Shown here piece after piece: positions 1 to 7,040 of a stretch of DNA of 21,593 nucleotides (position 1 is the first letter of the stretch; every line of letters begins with the position of its first letter). The position numbers and the translations under genes were made by a program. Source of the DNA: Clostridia bacterium (GTDB lineage Bacteria; Bacillota; Clostridia; Christensenellales; DTU072); assembly GCA_028699795.1 (NCBI GenBank), contig JAQVTZ010000003.1, positions 19,190 through 40,782 on the forward strand, written 5' to 3'. The notes under the pieces are model-generated. The model did no database searches and was not told the origin of the DNA. It was given only the letters and a program-made list of their open reading frames with translations.

Positions 1-25
1 TTCACATAATTTTTAACAAAAACGG

Positions 26-53
26 TTGACAAACCGGTATTTGGTGTTATAAT
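26..53 (+). promoter_or_regulatory. Sigma-A type promoter of hsp20
   Basis: The -35 box TTGACA (26-31) and -10 box TATAAT (48-53) are both perfect, with a 16-nt spacer. The predicted transcription start falls near 60, inside the CIRCE operator. Confidence 0.9.
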
Positions 54-57
54 AATG

Positions 58-84
58 TTAGCAGTCAAGCATAAAGAGTGCTAG
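58..84 (+). promoter_or_regulatory. CIRCE operator (HrcA site)
   Basis: The half-sites TTAGCAGTC (58-66) and GAGTGCTAG (76-84) are separated by exactly 9 nt. The family consensus is TTAGCACTC-N9-GAGTGCTAA, so each arm has one mismatch. The site covers the expected transcription start, as expected for HrcA repression. No hrcA gene lies in this window. Confidence 0.9.
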
Positions 85-133
85 CAGTAGCACAATCAGA
101 CTGTAAATTATTATAATAAAAAGGAGGTCCTAT

Positions 134-556
134 ATGTTTAAAAATTTACCTTATTTCAGAAGCAATGTCGGTACTGATTTGTTCGACGGCTTCGACAACT
201 TTTTCCGCGGCTGGTTTGACGATGATACGGTCATGAGAACCGATGTTCAAGAGAAAGACGGCAACTTTGTGCTCGATATCGAGCTGCCCGGTTACGACAA
301 AGAGAATATCGGCCTCAGTCTGGATAACGGCTATCTGCTTGTATCGGCGAACAAGAGCGAAGAGAAGGAAGACGAGAAAAAAGGCCGTTACCTTCGCAGA
401 GAAAGACGTTACGGAGCGGTGTCACGCAGCTTTTTTGTAGGCGACTTAAATGAAGAGGATATCAAGGCTTGCTTCAAAAACGGCGTACTCGAAATCACCT
501 TCCCTAAAGAAGACACCAAAAAGATCGAAACCAAAAAAACCATTGCGATTGAATAA
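134..556 (+). CDS. Small heat shock protein, Hsp20/alpha-crystallin family
   Basis: This is an ATP-independent holdase that binds unfolding cytosolic proteins and keeps them refoldable. The 140-aa product has the family layout: a short N-terminal arm rich in Phe and Asp (FDGFDNFF near residues 17-24), an alpha-crystallin domain from about 36 to 128 including the A-x-x-x-GVLEITFPK stretch, and a C-terminal tail ending in an I-x-I motif (IAI), which mediates oligomer assembly. The ATG at 134 follows AAGGAGG at 121-127, an excellent ribosome binding site. The gene has its own promoter and CIRCE operator and is closed by a terminator at 591-618, so it is monocistronic. HrcA control of an hsp20 gene is less usual than of groE or dnaK. 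The family assignment is secure; no specific gene name is justified. Confidence 0.96.
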   Translation: MFKNLPYFRSNVGTDLFDGFDNFFRGWFDDDTVMRTDVQEKDGNFVLDIELPGYDKENIGLSLDNGYLLVSANKSEEKEDEKKGRYLRRERRYGAVSRSFFVGDLNEEDIKACFKNGVLEITFPKEDTKKIETKKTIAIE

Positions 557-590
557 TAGCACATAACAGTCTTACTTCCTCCTAAAACGC

Positions 591-618
591 AAAGAAGGCG
601 CCCACAAGCGCCTTCTTT
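591..618. terminator. Rho-independent terminator, probably bidirectional
   Basis: An 11-bp perfect stem (AAAGAAGGCGC, 591-601, with GCGCCTTCTTT, 608-618) and a 6-nt loop are followed by a T-rich stretch. It lies between the ends of convergent genes (hsp20 plus, YhhN minus) and can serve both. Confidence 0.88.
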
Positions 619-637
619 GTTGTTTGGAAAGTGATAC

Positions 638-1321
638 TTAATATAACGCGATTGTGATTGCAAACAGGCATTGTGCCGTATAATAGGTTGCGAGAATCAA
701 ATAGATTAAAACTCGTTTGTTTTTGATGCGACCGAATTCTCTTATGGCAAGCGATAAGTCCGATGCGGCAAACAGGATTGCCGCGATAAGCGACAAAATG
801 CCTGCGGAGCCTCTATTATTCACGAATAGGTTGAGAGCGGACATGACCATCACCCCTAGAAGGGTGGCATAACTCAGCAAAGCGATGTTAAGCTTTTTTG
901 CGTCTACAACTTTCATAAGCATTAGCGCGCCCAAAATTGCGGGGACCGCAAACATCACGGGTAACATATATAAGTTGAAAGGCGTAATGGATAAGAAGAT
1001 TGCCGCAAAAGCAATATGGCCCACCGCAAAACAGAAAAATCCCAAAGCATTAAACAGCATCAGCTTCTTGTCTTGCGACAAGCCTTTCATGCACAAAAAG
1101 ATATCTCCCAAAAGTCCTAAAATAAGCGCGCCCATCACGAATACGCCGTAAGCGGAGAAAGCGCCGTTTATATAGAGCGCACCCAACCCCACAACACAAA
1201 AAAGTATCGACCCAATAAGCTTAAAAATAAGACGCTTTGCGGCGTCCTCCTTAAGATGAAAAAAGCCGCTGGTAAGTGCCGTAAACACGCTTAGCCCGCA
1301 GACAATGTATAAAAAAACCAT
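638..1321 (-). CDS. YhhN family membrane protein (lysoplasmalogenase-like)
   Basis: This 227-aa integral membrane protein has about eight hydrophobic helices and matches the YhhN/TMEM86 family. Characterised members hydrolyse the vinyl-ether bond of lysoplasmalogens. Visible family-type signatures are the GDIFL stretch, a GHIAF stretch, and FAASDLSLAIREF with its polar Ser-Asp pair inside a membrane helix, plus YYTAQ near the C-terminus. The ATG at 1321 is preceded by GGAGG on the minus strand. It lies 56 bp downstream of the DtxR-like gene and may be cotranscribed with it; the terminator at 591-618 closes it. Plasmalogens are made by many anaerobic Clostridia, which fits, but enzymatic activity is inferred from the family only. 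Confidence 0.85.
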   Translation of the reverse strand: MVFLYIVCGLSVFTALTSGFFHLKEDAAKRLIFKLIGSILFCVVGLGALYINGAFSAYGVFVMGALILGLLGDIFLCMKGLSQDKKLMLFNALGFFCFAVGHIAFAAIFLSITPFNLYMLPVMFAVPAILGALMLMKVVDAKKLNIALLSYATLLGVMVMSALNLFVNNRGSAGILSLIAAILFAASDLSLAIREFGRIKNKRVLIYLILATYYTAQCLFAITIALY

Positions 1322-1377
1322 GTTGCCTCCTCTCCAAGCAAACCTAAATAACGCAAAAGTATACCGTTATGGGTTCG

Positions 1378-1743
1378 TTATTGCTTTTTTGTATATAAAT
1401 CTATGATTTTATTGATTGCGGTATCGCTTAGGATATGTTCAATTTTATAGGCATTGGCTTCGGCATCCGTAACGGTAAGCCCTATCGTAACCACAAAGAA
1501 GTCCGATATAATTTTGTGTACTTTTAAAATTTGTTCGGCTTTACATTTACCTTTGCCCGTAAGAACAATTTTGCCGTAAGGCTTTTGTTCGATATATCCG
1601 CATAATTTTAGTGTTTTGAGCGCGCGAAAAACATCGGGACGGTTGACTCCCAACGCATGTCCCACATCAATAGATTTTACGGCCTGCCCATGTTTGGACA
1701 AGCCGTAAATCGTTTGAAGATATCTTTCAAGTGTTTCTTTCAC
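1378..1743 (-). CDS. DtxR/MntR family transcriptional regulator with altered metal site
   Basis: This 121-aa protein has the DtxR/MntR architecture: an N-terminal winged helix (about 3-63, ending in the wing stretch GKIVLTGKGK) and a dimerisation/metal domain (about 65-121). Members repress metal uptake genes when loaded with Mn(II) or Fe(II). Aligned by eye to B. subtilis MntR, the ligand equivalents His76, Glu102 and His103 are present, but those for Asp8, Glu11 and Glu99 are Arg7, Gln10 and Tyr99. Metal sensing may therefore be changed or lost. The protein is about 20 residues shorter than MntR. Start: GTG at 1743 with AAGGA upstream. It has its own likely promoter and sits between thiT and the YhhN gene, so its targets are not obvious from context. 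Confidence 0.85.
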   Translation of the reverse strand: MKETLERYLQTIYGLSKHGQAVKSIDVGHALGVNRPDVFRALKTLKLCGYIEQKPYGKIVLTGKGKCKAEQILKVHKIISDFFVVTIGLTVTDAEANAYKIEHILSDTAINKIIDLYTKKQ

Positions 1744-1776
1744 GACGATTCCTTACATTAAACACATGGTATCAAT

Positions 1777-1805
1777 AATGTATCATATGCCGCCGTATTT
1801 TGCAA
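1777..1805 (-). promoter_or_regulatory. Probable promoter of the DtxR-like gene
   Basis: On the minus strand there is TTGCAA (1805-1800), a 17-nt spacer, and TACATT (1782-1777). The -10 box matches consensus at four of six positions. Direct copies of GTATC (plus-strand view, near 1769-1785) overlap the start region and could be operator half-sites. Confidence 0.45.
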
Positions 1806-1875
1806 CAATTTATTCGTTTTCAACCTTCCAAAAGAGGAGTTGTCCCGATTTTAAGAGCAAAAACAAGATGTATCC

Positions 1876-2580
1876 TTAGTTTTCGAACCGAAACAGGAAT
1901 TTTCGCGCGCTTTTGTTGGCAAACAGCAAGCCGCCCGCAGCGATACACAGTGCGCACTCTACCCAAACAAAAGAGTTGTATGCAAGAGAATAGGCCCATA
2001 CATTTTGCTCTCCGGCGTATTCGGCAAAGAAGACTACGCCCGCAACCGTATGACAGAGAAATCGGAACAGACAAGCAACTACAATGCCCACGATAAATCC
2101 GATGGGATAATCGTTAAGATTGCGGTAAAGGGATTGCTTGAGCTTTTCTAAAGAAAGGTTTTTTGATACTTTTTGTGGCGCGGCAAGACGGATGTTAGGG
2201 ATATATTTGGCAAAGCCTACAAGTCCTATCAGCATAAAGGCAACGGGATAATCGAGAACGTACTGCAAAGGGTGTACGAAAAAGAGGTCTTGAATCGATT
2301 GCAGTCCCGCATAGGCAAGACCTATCAAAACTCCCTTTTTTGGCCCGAACAGATAGGCGTATATCATGACAGGCAACATACTGGCAGGAGTGATGCTGCC
2401 TCCTTGCGGCATACGGAAAATCCGCAAATAGCTTAACCCGAACGATACCGCAAGACAGATTGCGCCGTATGCGATAGCGCGGGTCGAAAAACGCTTTTTG
2501 TCGAAGCACGCGAACACAAAGAGCGCGAGGGCGGCGACGATGGTCGCGATTGCAATAATGAGGTTGGTAGTTTCTGACAT
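1876..2580 (-). CDS. thiT: ECF transporter S component ThiT, thiamine uptake
   Basis: This is a membrane substrate-capture subunit that binds thiamine and hands it to a shared EcfA/EcfA'/EcfT module, which is not in this window and so must be encoded elsewhere. The 234-aa product has about six membrane helices and the ThiT signature region GGSITPASMLPVMIYAYLFG followed by a second block ending in HPLQYVLDYPVAF. A hydrophilic insertion of roughly 35 residues (about 125-160) makes it longer than typical ThiT. An upstream in-frame ATG at 2658 is rejected because it lies inside the TPP riboswitch. The ATG at 2580 has an AGGAGA ribosome binding site. The riboswitch upstream independently supports thiamine as the substrate. 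Confidence 0.94.
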   Translation of the reverse strand: MSETTNLIIAIATIVAALALFVFACFDKKRFSTRAIAYGAICLAVSFGLSYLRIFRMPQGGSITPASMLPVMIYAYLFGPKKGVLIGLAYAGLQSIQDLFFVHPLQYVLDYPVAFMLIGLVGFAKYIPNIRLAAPQKVSKNLSLEKLKQSLYRNLNDYPIGFIVGIVVACLFRFLCHTVAGVVFFAEYAGEQNVWAYSLAYNSFVWVECALCIAAGGLLFANKSARKFLFRFEN

Positions 2581-2598
2581 GATTTCTCCTTCGGGCAT

Positions 2599-2624
2599 AA
2601 AAAATGCGCCCAATGGAGTGCGCA
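2599..2624 (-). terminator. Riboswitch-controlled terminator before thiT
   Basis: On the minus strand a 5-bp GC stem (TGCGC/GCGCA, 2624-2620 with 2609-2605) and a 10-nt loop are followed by six T residues (2604-2599). It sits between the TPP aptamer and the thiT ribosome binding site, as expected for transcriptional OFF control. The stem is short, so the exact expression platform is uncertain. Confidence 0.6.
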
Positions 2625-2637
2625 AACTAATGATAAG

Positions 2638-2710
2638 GTCCATTCCCGCCGCAAGCATTACCTTGACTCCGGTTTCATGGGTATAATCTCAGCCGTTAAG
2701 CACCCCAGAC
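2638..2710 (-). ncRNA. TPP riboswitch (THI element)
   Basis: The minus strand carries the conserved aptamer blocks in order: GGGGTGC, then GGCTGAGA, then TACCC, then ACCGGAGTC, then GGTAATGCTTGCG and GCGGGAA. These correspond to the core of thiamine pyrophosphate aptamers. The P3 extension is short. Binding of TPP should reduce transcription of the downstream thiT gene. Confidence 0.95.
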
Positions 2711-2730
2711 AAGTGTATTAAGATAATATT

Positions 2731-2759
2731 ATGTTACCCCTTTCTATGATGCGTGTCAA
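2731..2759 (-). promoter_or_regulatory. Promoter of the TPP riboswitch-thiT transcript
   Basis: On the minus strand there is TTGACA (2759-2754), a 17-nt spacer, and TAACAT (2736-2731). The expected start near 2724 leaves a short 5' stretch before the aptamer. Confidence 0.65.
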
Positions 2760-2784
2760 CTGTTTTTCTAAAAACTTGACATAA

Positions 2785-2799
2785 TTATAATAATTATGC
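2785..2799. promoter_or_regulatory. PerR/Fur-like 7-1-7 operator candidate
   Basis: TTATAATAATTATGC matches the PerR-type consensus TTATAATnATTATAA at all but the last two positions. It lies in a perfect 7-3-7 inverted repeat (2781-2797). A plus-strand TTGACA (2776-2781) abuts it. No plus-strand gene follows; the site is upstream of the thiT promoter and downstream of the 2836-3417 gene. AT-rich sequence could produce this by chance. Confidence 0.35.
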
Positions 2800-2835
2800 G
2801 TATAGCTTATGTTGTGTTTTGCCCTATGGTATTGT

Positions 2836-3417
2836 TTATCTCTGTCCTTTTAGCGATTTCTCTACCACGGGAAGCGCGCCTATTGTGATACCGCCTTTGC
2901 CGAGCTTTAACGCTTTATCTTTGAGTGTCAGGATACCCGTAAGCAGCGGGAATGCCAGAAAAACCACGGACATCACGATGCCCAAAGAATAGATAAGATA
3001 CAGTACGCCGCGCGTTTTGAAGAGATCTTGGAAGGCAAGCGAGACATCCTTTACCATGGACTCACCCAATACAGGGTCAAAGTTTCCGCTAGCGGCAGGG
3101 AAGAGGGCGATAAACACATACAGCAAGGGCACCGTAAGCACCGTGCTGAATACGGTAATAAACAGGGTAAGCGCATCGCGCTTTTTCTTGTCTTCTACGG
3201 TTGCCGCGACATTGGAAAAAGTCATAATGCCTGCGGACATTGTAGCAATCACGAAGATATATTGCACGACCATATTGGGGATATTGTAAAACCCTTTAAA
3301 GATTGGCACCATTTTGCTTGCGGTAAGCACAAACATCAATCCGAAAATCATAATGACCACGCTAAGCGCAAGAAGCCCTATCTGAATTTTGCTTTTCTTC
3401 GAAATCCGATTCGCCAT
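2836..3417 (-). CDS. Hypothetical membrane protein, about four transmembrane helices
   Basis: I do not recognise this 193-aa protein. It starts with a short basic cytoplasmic segment (MANRISKKSK), followed by hydrophobic segments at about 11-34, 48-68, 84-106 and 139-163. A polar segment with Asp and Glu (about 110-135) lies between the third and fourth segments. The C-terminal 30 residues are basic. There is no lipobox, no catalytic motif and no recognisable transporter signature. The ATG at 3417 is preceded by GGAG on the minus strand, 5 to 6 nt away, so translation is credible, and codon use resembles the neighbouring housekeeping genes. It lies just 26 bp downstream of the PLD-type nuclease gene and upstream of the thiT promoter. 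Confidence 0.75.
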   Translation of the reverse strand: MANRISKKSKIQIGLLALSVVIMIFGLMFVLTASKMVPIFKGFYNIPNMVVQYIFVIATMSAGIMTFSNVAATVEDKKKRDALTLFITVFSTVLTVPLLYVFIALFPAASGNFDPVLGESMVKDVSLAFQDLFKTRGVLYLIYSLGIVMSVVFLAFPLLTGILTLKDKALKLGKGGITIGALPVVEKSLKGQR

Positions 3418-3443
3418 TGTTTACTCCTTAATACCATACATTA

Positions 3444-4235
3444 TCACTTAGACTCCCACAGTTTCTTGTAATAGCCTCTCCTTATAAATTTGATAAGCCC
3501 CATATCCCTTAATTCTTGTAAAACTCTAGATAGTGTTCTGTCGGGAGTTTTTGAACGGGGATATTTTTCTTTAAAATAAGGAAGATAACCCAACAGTTCT
3601 TGGTTTGTAAATACCGAATCTGGAATACTCGAAATAATACCAAAAACTTCTTTTTGCCAACCATTTAAGTGTTTTGCCATTGCAGGAATATTGTCATTTG
3701 TTAAGATGACATCACTGTCCGAATCAATGAATAGTTTTGGCTTTGTACCTAATTTCGTTATTGTTTTTTCTATCTGATTTATTTTAATGCTGTCAAAAAC
3801 ACCGCATAATTCACTTTGGATCATAGAATTATAATCGTTTTTCATGGAATGAAGGGTATCAATATTGTCTTTTATTAGGATACCATATTCATAATTGCAG
3901 ACTAACCCTCCATAGGTAAGATTCGCTGAAGTGATGATTGCTTTTTCATTATCAAAAATATAAATTTTCGCATGCAGGTTTTGATAATTATATACATTAA
4001 AACCGTGACTTAATAATGACTTAATCGCGTTAATATCAGACCCCCCAGAGGCAAAAGCTCCCAAGTTTGAATTCGTTATTAAAGAGATCGTTACATTTTT
4101 GTTTTTTATTTGCAGAACTTTGCTGACGATATCTGTTTTTACAAAAGGAGCACATAGAGAAATCTCGCTTTGGGAAGAAGCAATCATGTCATAAAATAAA
4201 TCTTGACAAGGATTTTTTATTATTTGTATCATCAT
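3444..4235 (-). CDS. PLD-type nuclease fused to a winged-helix DNA-binding domain
   Basis: The N-terminal part (about 1-130) is a phospholipase D-like domain with one catalytic HxKx4D motif (His88, Lys90, Asp95), followed by Ser103, Asn105 and Glu116 in the expected positions. One motif per chain implies a dimeric active site, as in Nuc and the restriction enzyme BfiI. The C-terminal part (about 190-263, from EVFGIISSIPDSVFTNQELL to the GYYKKLW end) looks like a winged helix of the type found at the C-terminus of DpnI-like and other restriction proteins. A DNA-targeting nuclease is therefore inferred, possibly defensive; no methyltransferase is nearby. The gene is visibly AT-richer than its neighbours, suggesting transfer. 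AGAGGGTG lies just before two consecutive ATGs (4235 and 4232); the second has the better spacing. It begins 31 bp after the phosphodiesterase gene. Confidence 0.8.
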   Translation of the reverse strand: MMIQIIKNPCQDLFYDMIASSQSEISLCAPFVKTDIVSKVLQIKNKNVTISLITNSNLGAFASGGSDINAIKSLLSHGFNVYNYQNLHAKIYIFDNEKAIITSANLTYGGLVCNYEYGILIKDNIDTLHSMKNDYNSMIQSELCGVFDSIKINQIEKTITKLGTKPKLFIDSDSDVILTNDNIPAMAKHLNGWQKEVFGIISSIPDSVFTNQELLGYLPYFKEKYPRSKTPDRTLSRVLQELRDMGLIKFIRRGYYKKLWESK

Positions 4236-4266
4236 TCACCCTCTTGGCTGCCCGTTACCTATGCTA

Positions 4267-5070
4267 CTATTCAAGAATATTGGTTGTGATAAAATCTACG
4301 CCCCATGCGGCAAGCCTTTCGGCGGCGCGTTTGCTGTCTACCGTCCAACAGTTAACTTTGATGCCGTTTTGGTGCAATAGATCAATACGGCTTTTGTTGA
4401 GTTCGCGGTAATAAATATCCAAATCCAAACGGTATTTTTTTAGTTTTTCTATGAGGTCTTGCTCATAAATACAGGTGAGGTATTGCGCGCTTTGGTTGGG
4501 ATACAGCTTTTTTACGCTGATAAGGTTAGGTAAATCAAAAGAAATAAATACGGTTTTGTCGAGATATCCTAAGCCTTCTATGATTTTTGCAATCTCTGAA
4601 ATATCCGCTTCCTCGAAGTGGTTTTTTAATTCTAACACGGCAATTTTGTCGTATTGCTTACAAGTCTCGATATATTCTGCTAGTGTAGGAATCCGAAGGT
4701 TGTTCGTCACTCTGCCGTTTTTGTCTTTCAGCCTTAAGTTGCGAAGTGTGTCGAAGTCCGTTTGCTCTACAACGAAGTCGAACTCGGCAACCCTGCCCGT
4801 CGTATCGTCATGAATGATGACATATTTGCCGTCTGCCGTTTTGTGCACATCGGTTTCTATCCCATAATAACCTTTGCCGCCTGCAAGCGCGAAAGCTGTG
4901 AGCGTGTTTTCTTTTTCCAGCCCGCTCAACCCTCTATGGGCAATCACCAAGGCGTCTTTTCTGTCGAAAGCAATAGATTTTTTGTAAGGTCTGTTATAAC
5001 GCCTTATAAACTTCGCCGCCTCCTTAATATAATGCTTGAAAGCGATTTTGTCGTTTCTAACTTGTTTCAT
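4267..5070 (-). CDS. Glycerophosphodiester phosphodiesterase family protein
   Basis: The enzyme hydrolyses glycerophosphodiesters to glycerol 3-phosphate and an alcohol. The 267-aa product has a charged N-terminal stretch of about 40 residues without a signal peptide, then a GDPD TIM barrel. Catalytic and metal-binding residues are visible: His45 in AHRGLSG, Glu72 and Asp74 in GIETDVH, and His87 in IIHDD. The C-terminal GIKVNCWTVD and FITTNILE stretches complete the barrel. A longer frame starting from TTG at 5130 is rejected because that codon is part of the -35 box of the gene's own promoter. The ATG at 5070 has AAAGG upstream. The lack of a signal peptide suggests a cytosolic role, like UgpQ, rather than the periplasmic GlpQ type. 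Confidence 0.93.
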   Translation of the reverse strand: MKQVRNDKIAFKHYIKEAAKFIRRYNRPYKKSIAFDRKDALVIAHRGLSGLEKENTLTAFALAGGKGYYGIETDVHKTADGKYVIIHDDTTGRVAEFDFVVEQTDFDTLRNLRLKDKNGRVTNNLRIPTLAEYIETCKQYDKIAVLELKNHFEEADISEIAKIIEGLGYLDKTVFISFDLPNLISVKKLYPNQSAQYLTCIYEQDLIEKLKKYRLDLDIYYRELNKSRIDLLHQNGIKVNCWTVDSKRAAERLAAWGVDFITTNILE

Positions 5071-5101
5071 ATCCGTTACCTTTGTCAAATTCGTTGTTAC
5101 G

Positions 5102-5130
5102 ATTATAGCAAATACAATCGAATATTGCAA
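5102..5130 (-). promoter_or_regulatory. Promoter of the glycerophosphodiesterase gene
   Basis: On the minus strand there is TTGCAA (5130-5125), a 17-nt spacer, and a perfect TATAAT (5107-5102). Transcription should start near 5095, which fixes the start codon at 5070. The downstream PLD nuclease gene may share this transcript. Confidence 0.8.
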
Positions 5131-5263
5131 TATGGCTATGAATTGAATCCCGTTCTAAGAAGTCGAACAAAAAGCAAGCAAAGAATAGAAATACCGAACT
5201 TTTTACAAGATTACTCGCGATATGAAAGAAAATAAAAAAAAATTCAAAAAAAGTATCCGCAAT

Positions 5264-5303
5264 GCAACATTTTGCGCTATAATGAATAAGAAAGTTGCAA
5301 CAT
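5264..5303 (+). promoter_or_regulatory. Promoter region of the GPH transporter with repeated GCAACATT
   Basis: A perfect -10 box TATAAT lies at 5278-5283; no good -35 box is visible at the correct distance, which suggests activator dependence. GCAACATT occurs twice, at 5264-5271 and 5296-5303, 32 bp apart, flanking the -10 box and expected start. The first copy is part of the dyad GCAA-CATT-TTGC. These are candidate operator sites for an unidentified regulator. Confidence 0.5.
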
Positions 5304-5337
5304 TAAAACATTTGCACTTAATAAAGACAGGAAGTGA

Positions 5338-6774
5338 TTGTTTGCCATTATGGAAAAGTATGTAACCAAAAAAGAAAAATTCGCATTCGCGTTTTCCTCT
5401 GCGGGAAGCTATATGATCATAGGTTTTGTTTCGTCATATCTTATGATCTTTTTTACGGACTTTCTAATTGTTCCCAAAGAGTTTGTGTTTTTGCTGATGG
5501 CATTTGCAAGAGTATGGGATATGATTAACGATCCCATTATGGGGATTATTATAGACAAAACCCATACCAAATACGGCAAGATGAGGCCCTATGTCTTAAT
5601 AGGTTCTATTGTCATTTTTATTACGACGATCTTGCTGTTTTTGCCGATTTATCAAGCCCCTATGACGACCAAAATGATTTATGCGGCAATCATGTATATC
5701 GCATTCGGTATGGCGTATACTTTGGTGGATGTCCCCGCGATGGGCTTGCTGAGCGTGGCCACGCCTAACAATAAAGAAATGGCGTCGTTGTTGTCTTTTT
5801 ATGTAACCGTCGGTTCTGTCGCAACAGTGATTCCTTTAGGCTTGTTGCCGGTATTTACTTCTGTATTTCCCAACAAAATATACGGATACTTTGCTTTTGC
5901 AATCTTTGCGGCAATCATTACCAGTGCCGCGTACCTTAATATGTATCGCCACGGAAAAGAGCGCTGCGCGACGCAAACCGAAAAAATCAGCATCAAAGAA
6001 ATGATAAAAGCGGTAAGCAAAAACAAGCCCATGTTGCTTACTTTGCTTGCGTCAATGATTGCAGGTACAAGATATCTTATTATCCCTGCGGCAATGTATG
6101 TGGCAACTTATGTCATACATATAGGCAATCTCGAACCCGAAACCGTTACCATGGTATTATCCGCCATTGTCGGCGCCGGCATGTTTACGGGGATTTTGCT
6201 TTCGCCCGTGCTTTACAAAAAATACGGCTACAAAAAAGTATGTTTGGCCTCGGCCTTTTTAGGCGCCACCTTTTTGGGGCTTGCCTTCTTTATTGGCAGA
6301 ATCAACTATTATGCGGCGCTTCCGCTTATATGTCTAGGCGGTCTTGCATTGGGCAGTTATAATGTGCTTCCCTATCCTATGGTGGGTGACAGTTTGGATT
6401 ATTTAGAGTGGAAAACAGGACAACGCATGGAGGGAGTTTGTTTCAGCTTGAATTCCTCCGTTACCAAATTTAATAATGCGATAGGCTTTATCGGATTGTC
6501 TTTGGGCTTGATTCTAATCAAATTTATCCAACCCGATGTCAGCGGCGTACCGAAGCCGCAATCCGACTCCACCGTCACAGGGATTTATGCTTTTGTCACG
6601 CTGATTCCCGCAATAGGGTTCTTACTCTCGGCGATCCCTATGTTTTTCTACGATTATCAGGGCACCAAAAAGGAGCAAATCCAAAAAGAGCTCGCCGAAA
6701 GACGCAGACTTTGCTCTTGCGAGACCATTGCTGAAACTAATCCTGAAGAACCCGTTTGCACCGTTAACGACTAA
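5338..6774 (+). CDS. GPH-family (MelB-type) sugar:cation symporter
   Basis: This is a twelve-helix major-facilitator transporter of the glycoside-pentoside-hexuronide:cation family, moving a glycoside or related sugar with Na+ or H+. The 478-aa protein shows the family stretch WDMINDPIMGIIIDKT at 60-75; Asp61 and Asp65 match the cation-site pair of MelB. It is followed by TKYGKMRPY. The C-terminal 45 residues are hydrophilic with Glu and Cys. The best start is TTG at 5338, with AGGA 5 nt upstream; the ATG at 5350 is 17 nt from that site and less likely. No glycosidase or sugar kinase is adjacent, so the substrate is unknown; rhamnose uptake for the rha operon is conceivable but only a guess at this distance. 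A terminator follows at 6800-6828. Confidence 0.93.
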   Translation: MFAIMEKYVTKKEKFAFAFSSAGSYMIIGFVSSYLMIFFTDFLIVPKEFVFLLMAFARVWDMINDPIMGIIIDKTHTKYGKMRPYVLIGSIVIFITTILLFLPIYQAPMTTKMIYAAIMYIAFGMAYTLVDVPAMGLLSVATPNNKEMASLLSFYVTVGSVATVIPLGLLPVFTSVFPNKIYGYFAFAIFAAIITSAAYLNMYRHGKERCATQTEKISIKEMIKAVSKNKPMLLTLLASMIAGTRYLIIPAAMYVATYVIHIGNLEPETVTMVLSAIVGAGMFTGILLSPVLYKKYGYKKVCLASAFLGATFLGLAFFIGRINYYAALPLICLGGLALGSYNVLPYPMVGDSLDYLEWKTGQRMEGVCFSLNSSVTKFNNAIGFIGLSLGLILIKFIQPDVSGVPKPQSDSTVTGIYAFVTLIPAIGFLLSAIPMFFYDYQGTKKEQIQKELAERRRLCSCETIAETNPEEPVCTVND

Positions 6775-6799
6775 CAACAATCCATCGTTATTAACGAAC

Positions 6800-6828
6800 A
6801 AAACGCCTGCAACCAATGCGGGCGTTTT
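6800..6828 (+). terminator. Rho-independent terminator of the GPH transporter gene
   Basis: AAAACGCCTGCA (6800-6811) pairs with TGCGGGCGTTTT (6817-6828) over 12 bp with a single T-G wobble and a 5-nt loop, ending in TTTT. Confidence 0.85.
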
Positions 6829-7030
6829 CAAATTACAATGTACAAATTACAAATAAGGATGATTTAGTGTGGAGTGTGGAGAGTGAAGTGTGGAGTTATG
6901 GATAAATATATATAATCTTGAGCGGAGCGAACACCGCTTTATATACAATTCTTGAGCGATAGCGATACCTTATTAGTCCGACAAAAATGACACCACAAGA
7001 TTAAAGCTGTCATTTTTCGACTGGTCGGAA
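6829..7030 (+). repeat. Dispersed intergenic repeat, copy A
   Basis: Part of the 508-bp non-coding stretch 6775-7282. The copy starts with 7-bp phased units (CAAATTA, CAATGTA, CAAATTA, CAAATAA), then a second heptad array from 6867 (GTGTGGA, GTGTGGA, GAGTGAA, GTGTGGA, GTTATGG). Next come two TTGAGCGnAGCGA-like units and an ending hairpin: AAAAATGACA (6983-6992) pairs perfectly with TGTCATTTTT (7008-7017), inside outer arms TCCGAC and GTCGGA. It directly follows the symporter terminator. Copy B repeats the same order of blocks. Confidence 0.85.
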
Positions 7031-7040
7031 ATAAAAATTA

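Noticed and set aside
1800..2436. Plus-strand open frames opposite thiT
   Set aside because: They are antisense shadows of thiT, which is supported by its riboswitch, ribosome binding site and family signature.
2581..2658. Longer N-terminus for ThiT starting at 2658
   Set aside because: The extra codons are the 3' part of the TPP aptamer and the terminator, so they are untranslated leader.
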